Below are positions 53,208-57,893 of a stretch of DNA of 57,893 nt, piece by piece. Under the pieces are notes generated by a model, which saw only the letters and a list, made by a program, of their open reading frames with translations, was not told the origin of the DNA and ran no database searches. Origin of the DNA: CAZMBI01 sp964564675 (GTDB lineage Bacteria; Pseudomonadota; Alphaproteobacteria; Rickettsiales; UBA3002); the NCBI GenBank assembly GCA_964564675.1, contig CAZMBI010000014.1, positions 1 through 57,893 on the forward strand. The letters run 5' to 3'. The stretch's first letter is position 1, and the number at the start of each line of letters is the position of its first letter. A program made the position numbers and the translations under genes.

Positions 53208-54071
53208 CTAAAGCGCAAACGAGGGCAGGATATAGGTTGGCGGTGCGCCGGTTTGCGTAATCAGCCCCTGCAGCGTGTCATCACCCGGCGGGCCGCCGCA
53301 TTCGGTGGCAAGGATGCCGCCGGTAATCAGCAGGCTGTCAAGTCCCGCGCCCCGGGCGCCGGCAATATCGGTGGCGAGGTTATCACCGATGGCCAGGGTC
53401 CGCGATTTGGGCACGTCTTCCAGTAATGCCTGACATAATTCATAGACGAAAGGGTAGGGCTTGCCGATATATGTCACGCGGCCGCCGGCCTGCTCATAAT
53501 GCCGGGCCACCCATCCGGCGCATAGAAGCCGCGTGCCATCCTGCTTGACCACTTCGATATCGGGATTGATGCACAGCAAGGGCCGGTCCAGCGTTAACAG
53601 GCGCCCCAGCAGCGGCTCAATTTCCTGCGTGGGCTGATAGTCATATTCGAAACCAGAATTGAGAATAAAATCGGCCTGTTGCGGTTTCCCCACGCGCGTG
53701 TAGGGCAAATCGGCGATCACATTTTCATCCTTGGACGGACCAAGATAATAATACTGGCTGCCCCAGTCAGTAAAATGGGCGTGCGCGTCACGCATCAGCT
53801 GATAATGCGCGGCCTCGCCGGATGTCATGATGGCTTCATACTGCGACCGCGGAATGCCCAGCCGGGTCAGCACCGTTTCCGTCTGATGCGTGCGGCGGGG
53901 GGCATTGGAGAGGAAGACGATGCGTTTGCCTCTGGCATGCAAATAATCAACGGTGTGCGCCACGCCTGGATACAACGCCGTGCCGTCATGCATCACACCC
54001 CACAGATCGATCAAAAACGCGTCATAGCGGGAGAGGATGGAGGTCAGAGAAACAGAAGAACTAGCTGCCAT
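53208..54071 (-). CDS. HAD-IIA phosphatase (TIGR01459 type)
   Basis: 287 residues of the NagD-like subclass: FLIDLWGVMHDG (motif 1), VFLSNAPRRTHQTETVLTRL (motif 2), GKPYPFVYELCQALL (motif 3) and AIGDNLATDIAGARGAG (motif 4). It dephosphorylates small phosphate esters; substrate unknown. It lies between tlpA (convergent) and lysS. Confidence 0.92.
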   Translation of the reverse strand: MAASSSVSLTSILSRYDAFLIDLWGVMHDGTALYPGVAHTVDYLHARGKRIVFLSNAPRRTHQTETVLTRLGIPRSQYEAIMTSGEAAHYQLMRDAHAHFTDWGSQYYYLGPSKDENVIADLPYTRVGKPQQADFILNSGFEYDYQPTQEIEPLLGRLLTLDRPLLCINPDIEVVKQDGTRLLCAGWVARHYEQAGGRVTYIGKPYPFVYELCQALLEDVPKSRTLAIGDNLATDIAGARGAGLDSLLITGGILATECGGPPGDDTLQGLITQTGAPPTYILPSFAL

Positions 54072-54139
54072 GCCCCTCTCCTGAACCTGTCCACTGATGC
54101 GGCAGCATTAGGGTAGGCGGCAATACGAAAACAGAGGCA

Positions 54140-55708
54140 TTACGCGGCAAGGTTGTCGCCCTTCAATACGCGTTCGATCAGTGTCATGGTTTCCTCGCGC
54201 CCGTAAAGCTGAATGAACGATCCCATGCGCGGGCCCTGTTCCTGGCCAAGCAGGGTCTGATACAGCAACCTGAACCAGTCGCGCAGATTCTCATAACCAT
54301 GCGTTTTGCCGACCGTAAACACCGCGGTCTGAATGGTTTCCGCGTCGGCGTCGGCTGGCAGCTCGGCGATGATGTCGTGCAGCTCCTGTAATGCCTGTGC
54401 CTCCGCTGGTTCGGGCAGGCGGTAGTATTTATTGGGTTTGACGAAATGTTGATAATAGCGCACGGCATAATCGGCCAGTTGGTCAAGCATGGGGTGGGTC
54501 TGCGGGCCGGCATCGGCATAGCGGCTGATAAAGCCCCACAGCAGCGATTTATCTTCCGGGTTGCAGACGGCGGCCAAGTTCAGCAGCAGCGAGAAACTCA
54601 ATCCCGCCAGATCATAGTGCGGCGGCGCGCCGAGATGAATATGCCAGGCCGGGTTATCCTGTTGCGCCACTGCGTCTTGCTGCGGATATTTGGCGCACCA
54701 GGTCAGGTACTCATCGACATGTTTGGGGATGACATCGAAATACAGCCGTCTGGCTTTGCGCGGCGCGGCAAACATGAACAGCGACAGCGACTCGGCCGGC
54801 GCATAGGCCAGCCATTCGTCAATCGTGATGCCGTTGCCTTTGGATTTGGAGATTTTCTCGCCTTTTTCGTCGAGGAACAACTCATAACAGAATTGCTCCG
54901 GCGGCGTGCCGTCCAGAATCCGGCAGATTTTGGAATATAGCTGGCCGTTGACCTGATGGTCCTTGCCGTACATTTCAAAATCTACTCCCAGCGCCGCCCA
55001 GCGCATGCCGAAATCCGGTTTCCATTGCAGCTTGGCGCGGCCGCCGGTGACCGGCTGGGTAATCTCTTCGCCGTCCTCGTCGTCAAACGTGATGGTGCCG
55101 GCTTCAGCATCGATGCGCTTCATCGGCACATACAACACGCGTCCGGTCTTGGGCGATATGGGTAAAAACGGGCTGTAGGTTTGCTGCCGCTGCTCGCCGA
55201 GCGTGGGCAGCATCACCTGCATAATCTCGTCAAAACGGGCGAGCGCCTGCAGTAATGCGGCATCATAGGTGCCGTTTTGATAAAGCGTGGTGGCGCTTTG
55301 AAACGCATAGTCAAACCCGAAATGATCCAAGAACGCCCGCAACCGGGCATTCATATGCGCGCCATAGCTGTCATGCGTGCCGAACGGGTCAGGCACGGCG
55401 GTCAACGGACGCTGCAGATAGGGTTCGAGCATTTCCGGATTGGGAACGTTATCGGGAATCTTGCGCATACCGTCCATATCGTCGGAGATGCAGATCAGCC
55501 TGGTCGGAATATCGCTGATGGTGGCAAACGCATGACGCACCATGCTGGTGCGGGCGACTTCGCCAAACGTGCCGATATGCGGCAGGCCGGAGGGCCCGTA
55601 GCCGGTTTCAAACAATACATAGCCTTTCTCGGGCGGAGCATTGGCATAACGCGCGGCGAGCTTGCGCGCCTCTTCAAACGGCCAGGACTTAGGCTGAGAT
55701 TCACTCAT
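54140..55708 (-). CDS. lysS: Class I lysyl-tRNA synthetase
   Basis: 522 residues from the ATG at 55708. Class I signatures: GLPHIGT (HIGH) and KISKSKG (KMSKS). This archaeal-type LysRS1 replaces the usual class II enzyme in Rickettsiales and many other alphaproteobacteria. The start is uncertain: no Shine-Dalgarno lies before the ATG, while a GTG at 55744 has GGAG 12 nt upstream. A 14-bp palindrome, GCTGATATATCAGC (55713-55726), falls between these two options and could act in translation or transcription control. Confidence 0.95.
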   Translation of the reverse strand: MSESQPKSWPFEEARKLAARYANAPPEKGYVLFETGYGPSGLPHIGTFGEVARTSMVRHAFATISDIPTRLICISDDMDGMRKIPDNVPNPEMLEPYLQRPLTAVPDPFGTHDSYGAHMNARLRAFLDHFGFDYAFQSATTLYQNGTYDAALLQALARFDEIMQVMLPTLGEQRQQTYSPFLPISPKTGRVLYVPMKRIDAEAGTITFDDEDGEEITQPVTGGRAKLQWKPDFGMRWAALGVDFEMYGKDHQVNGQLYSKICRILDGTPPEQFCYELFLDEKGEKISKSKGNGITIDEWLAYAPAESLSLFMFAAPRKARRLYFDVIPKHVDEYLTWCAKYPQQDAVAQQDNPAWHIHLGAPPHYDLAGLSFSLLLNLAAVCNPEDKSLLWGFISRYADAGPQTHPMLDQLADYAVRYYQHFVKPNKYYRLPEPAEAQALQELHDIIAELPADADAETIQTAVFTVGKTHGYENLRDWFRLLYQTLLGQEQGPRMGSFIQLYGREETMTLIERVLKGDNLAA

Positions 55709-55845
55709 GCGTGCTGATATATCAGCGCTGGGCGGCGAAGTCACGAAATTACGATTCTCCTGAGGATCATTGCGAATTGGTGGTTGAATTGTCGCGCGCC
55801 ACGTGATTTTAATATCTGTTAATAAAATCAATAGACGGGATTGTT

Positions 55846-57777
55846 ATGTTTCATCAACGCATTGTGACATGCTCGGCACTGATCGGTGGCTTGCTGTTGT
55901 TGGCTCCGGCTGATGGTTTGGCCCAGGAAACCTATCTGCTTCAGCTGGGCTCCTTCGAACAGCGGGAGGAGGCCGCATCACGCTGGGAGTCGCTGCAGCG
56001 CAAATATCCCGAGCTGCTTGACGGCTTTTCCCTGCGCGTGCTCGATGTCACGCTGCCGCCGGATAATTTCACCGTCTATCGCACGCAGGCCGGGCCGTTG
56101 AAAAGTAAGGCCAATGCCGATCTGGTGTGTGAGCGTTTAAACGCCAAAGGCGACGAGTGTTACGTGGTGGAAACCGCAATGTTCAAGCCAGACGCTGCGC
56201 CCGGCGAGGTACCCAATCCGCCTTTAACGGTGGAAAAAGACGCGTTTGAGGTCAGCGCGCCGTCCGAGGCGCTGCCGCCCGCGCCCGCTGCCGATGAGAT
56301 GACGCCGGCAGATGCGGACACAAACGCGGCAAGTGACGCGTCACACGCCGATCAAACGCCGCCACAGCGACAAGCACAGCAACAAACACAGGTCGAACCG
56401 CAGGAGATGGCAGAAGCCGATGATTCGCCGGCGGATGGCTTGCTGGCTGATGGCTCGCCAGCGGCGGCTGATAAGATAGATGAGACGTCACGGCAGCAGA
56501 AACAGCCAGACGTCAGCGAACCGGCCCCGGCGCGGGAAAGCCGGGCGGATGACGCATCGCCGGCTTCCGGGGCGTCAGCCGCGGCAGCGATGGCGGCGAA
56601 AACCGCGCAAACAACGGCTGAGGCCGGCGGCAGCGCCCGCGAGGCGGATTCGTTCTGGTCTTTCCTGGCCTCGCTCAATCCGTTTGCCGCCGGCGAGCAG
56701 CCTGCGCCGGAAGCGGCGACCTCGCCTGAGCCGGTGCCTTCCGGGTCTGAAACGGCAAGCGCCGCGCCGGCGCCTCTGATCGATGCCAAACCGCTGGCCG
56801 AAGCCGACAAGGCCGCTGCCGATGATGCACTGCCCTGGCGGCAGGCGCCGGGTTCGCGTTACCGCAGCCTCCCCACGCCTCCTTCGCCGCCGAATAGCGA
56901 GGCCTTCCGCCTTCAGTCCGAGCGGCAGCTGGATGAGGCGCTGGCACGCGGCGCGGTGCGTGATGCGGTGCCGTTTGCCATCGGCCGTTCGCCGTCGGCG
57001 CTGGATCCGGCCGCCGGCCCGCCTGCGCCGGATGCGGACGCAATGGTTGCTCCGCCGCCGGCGGTGCAAGCCGGCGAGCGCGCCAACGTGACGGTGGCCG
57101 AGGCGGTGCCGGTGCCGCTTTCGCAGGCGCAGGATCGCATGCCCGAGGCGCTGCCGCGCCGGGCACTGGGCCTGCCCAGCCAGCAGACGCCGCGGCGTAA
57201 AAGCCTGTGGGCGCAGCTGCGCTATTTTGCCGATCAGTCATCGGCGCTGGCCTACTGGCAGCAGGTGCAGCAGGCCATGCCCGATCTGCCGCCCATGCGC
57301 GTGCGGGTGACCACGCCCTATCTGTCTCACAGCGCGGCGCATCGGGTGTCGCTGCGCATCGGTCCGTTTGCCCGGGCAGACCGCGTGCTGGCCTTTTGTG
57401 AACAGGTGCAAAGCGAACGGGTGACCTGCCAGCCGCTGGCCGATCTGGGCACGTCAGCCTCGCGCCGGGCGAGCCTCGCCAGCCGCTATGAACGTCAGGC
57501 GCGGCGGAATTATGGCGAAGAGGAAATGTATTGGGTGCAGCTGGGCACGTTCCCGGCCAAAGCCGCCGCCGAGGAAGCATGGCAGCAAATGCAGATGAGC
57601 CATGAGGATATTCTCGGCGCGCGCGAATCCGCCGTGGTCGCCCCCGCGCTCACCAGCGGCTATGATGCCCGTTTCCGCCTGCGCAGCGGGCCGTATGCCA
57701 TGCGCCATGAAGCCGATGCGCTGTGTAATACGCTGGAAATGCGCGGTGATCGCTGCGCCGTGGTGTTCAGCCGCTAG
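55846..57777 (+). CDS. Secreted protein with three SPOR-like domains
   Basis: 643 residues: signal peptide ending DGLAQE, a first SPOR-like domain (about 28-110, TYLLQLGSFEQREEAASRW), a long Ala/Pro/Asp-rich disordered linker (about 120-440), a second SPOR-like domain (about 453-540, AQLRYFADQSSALAYWQQV) and a third (about 558-641, YWVQLGTFPAKAAAEEAW). SPOR domains bind glycan strands stripped of stem peptides, mainly at the division site. Having them at both ends suggests a protein bridging two places in the peptidoglycan. No enzyme domain is visible. Confidence 0.85.
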   Translation: MFHQRIVTCSALIGGLLLLAPADGLAQETYLLQLGSFEQREEAASRWESLQRKYPELLDGFSLRVLDVTLPPDNFTVYRTQAGPLKSKANADLVCERLNAKGDECYVVETAMFKPDAAPGEVPNPPLTVEKDAFEVSAPSEALPPAPAADEMTPADADTNAASDASHADQTPPQRQAQQQTQVEPQEMAEADDSPADGLLADGSPAAADKIDETSRQQKQPDVSEPAPARESRADDASPASGASAAAAMAAKTAQTTAEAGGSAREADSFWSFLASLNPFAAGEQPAPEAATSPEPVPSGSETASAAPAPLIDAKPLAEADKAAADDALPWRQAPGSRYRSLPTPPSPPNSEAFRLQSERQLDEALARGAVRDAVPFAIGRSPSALDPAAGPPAPDADAMVAPPPAVQAGERANVTVAEAVPVPLSQAQDRMPEALPRRALGLPSQQTPRRKSLWAQLRYFADQSSALAYWQQVQQAMPDLPPMRVRVTTPYLSHSAAHRVSLRIGPFARADRVLAFCEQVQSERVTCQPLADLGTSASRRASLASRYERQARRNYGEEEMYWVQLGTFPAKAAAEEAWQQMQMSHEDILGARESAVVAPALTSGYDARFRLRSGPYAMRHEADALCNTLEMRGDRCAVVFSR

Positions 57778-57826
57778 GCGCTGACGTTCCCTGCTCGGCC
57801 CTGCTTTTCTCCTCATTTTTCCGAAA

Positions 57827-57872
57827 TTATGACGGTCATCGTCATAAAACCGTAACGTGTACGCGGTATGAT
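57827..57872 (+). promoter_or_regulatory. Pho-box-like promoter of the next gene
   Basis: TCGTCATAAAACCGTAACG (57839-57857), then 9 bp, then TATGAT (57867-57872): the same layout as the four sites in the left part. An inverted repeat, TTATGAC (57827-57833) and GTCATAA (57841-57847), overlaps the first half-site. AAGGAG near the right edge shows that a gene starts just beyond the window. Confidence 0.6.
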
Positions 57873-57893
57873 GGATAATGAAGGAGAAAGTGT

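Overview
The window looks like a piece of a GC-rich alphaproteobacterial chromosome, most like a deep-branching, Rickettsiales-type lineage. Evidence seen: a 16S rRNA 3' end with no tRNA, 23S or 5S behind it (split rRNA genes are typical of Rickettsiales); a virB3-virB4-virB6-virB6-virB6 run as in the Rickettsiales rvh type IV secretion system (T4SS); a DUF2610 protein; a class I lysyl-tRNA synthetase; and an NDUFS4-type complex I subunit. Genes for lipopolysaccharide heptose, O-antigen ligase, lysine and arginine synthesis and copper defence suggest a metabolically more complete cell than classical Rickettsia. The assignment is inference; no phylogeny was run.

Layout. 1-725: 16S tail, then an AT-rich gene-poor stretch with a six-unit 8-bp tandem repeat. 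726-14.3 kb: accessory block with a divergent glutamine-synthetase-fold protein, the T4SS operon (virB3, virB4, three virB6, a short virB7-like lipoprotein), an EI24 membrane protein, a coupled pair (DUF2610 protein with an AEQP repeat, and an unknown 643-residue protein), NDUFS4, and a signal-less protein with an L,D-transpeptidase/Tlde1-like motif. 14.3-31.9 kb: a broken ParDE module, topA-dprA, transporters, a P-type ATPase/antiporter pair, tRNA-Ala, O-antigen ligase, yaaA, a glycosyltransferase, rsmB, rpe and gmhA. 31.9-37.8 kb: a degenerate NtrC-type regulator overlapping a degenerate phage-repressor-like regulator, rpsF-rpsR-rplI, grpE, rph, rdgB. 37.8-43.8 kb: DsbD/ScsB-like reductase, a redoxin, and a bufferin operon (bufA-B-C-D plus a methyltransferase). 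43.8 kb to the end: pdxH, ftsX separated from an inverted ftsE, gmhB, ydcF, plsC, hpt, lysA-lptM-argH, tlpA, a HAD phosphatase, lysS, and a triple-SPOR protein.

The most interesting signal is regulatory. Five promoters (in front of the glutamine-synthetase-like gene, virB3, the DUF2610 operon, the Tlde1-like gene, and an unseen gene at the right end) share one design: a 19-bp pair of direct repeats resembling a Pho box, exactly 9 bp upstream of a -10-like hexamer. Four of them fall in the first 13.5 kb, in front of the T4SS and its unusual neighbours. This suggests a PhoB/OmpR-family regulon that ties secretion machinery to candidate substrates.

Two assembly gaps are visible. The 10-N gap in topA is flanked by a duplicated 7-bp sequence; removing 17 bases restores a perfect frame. 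The 100-N gap lies inside the AEQP repeat and hides its true length.
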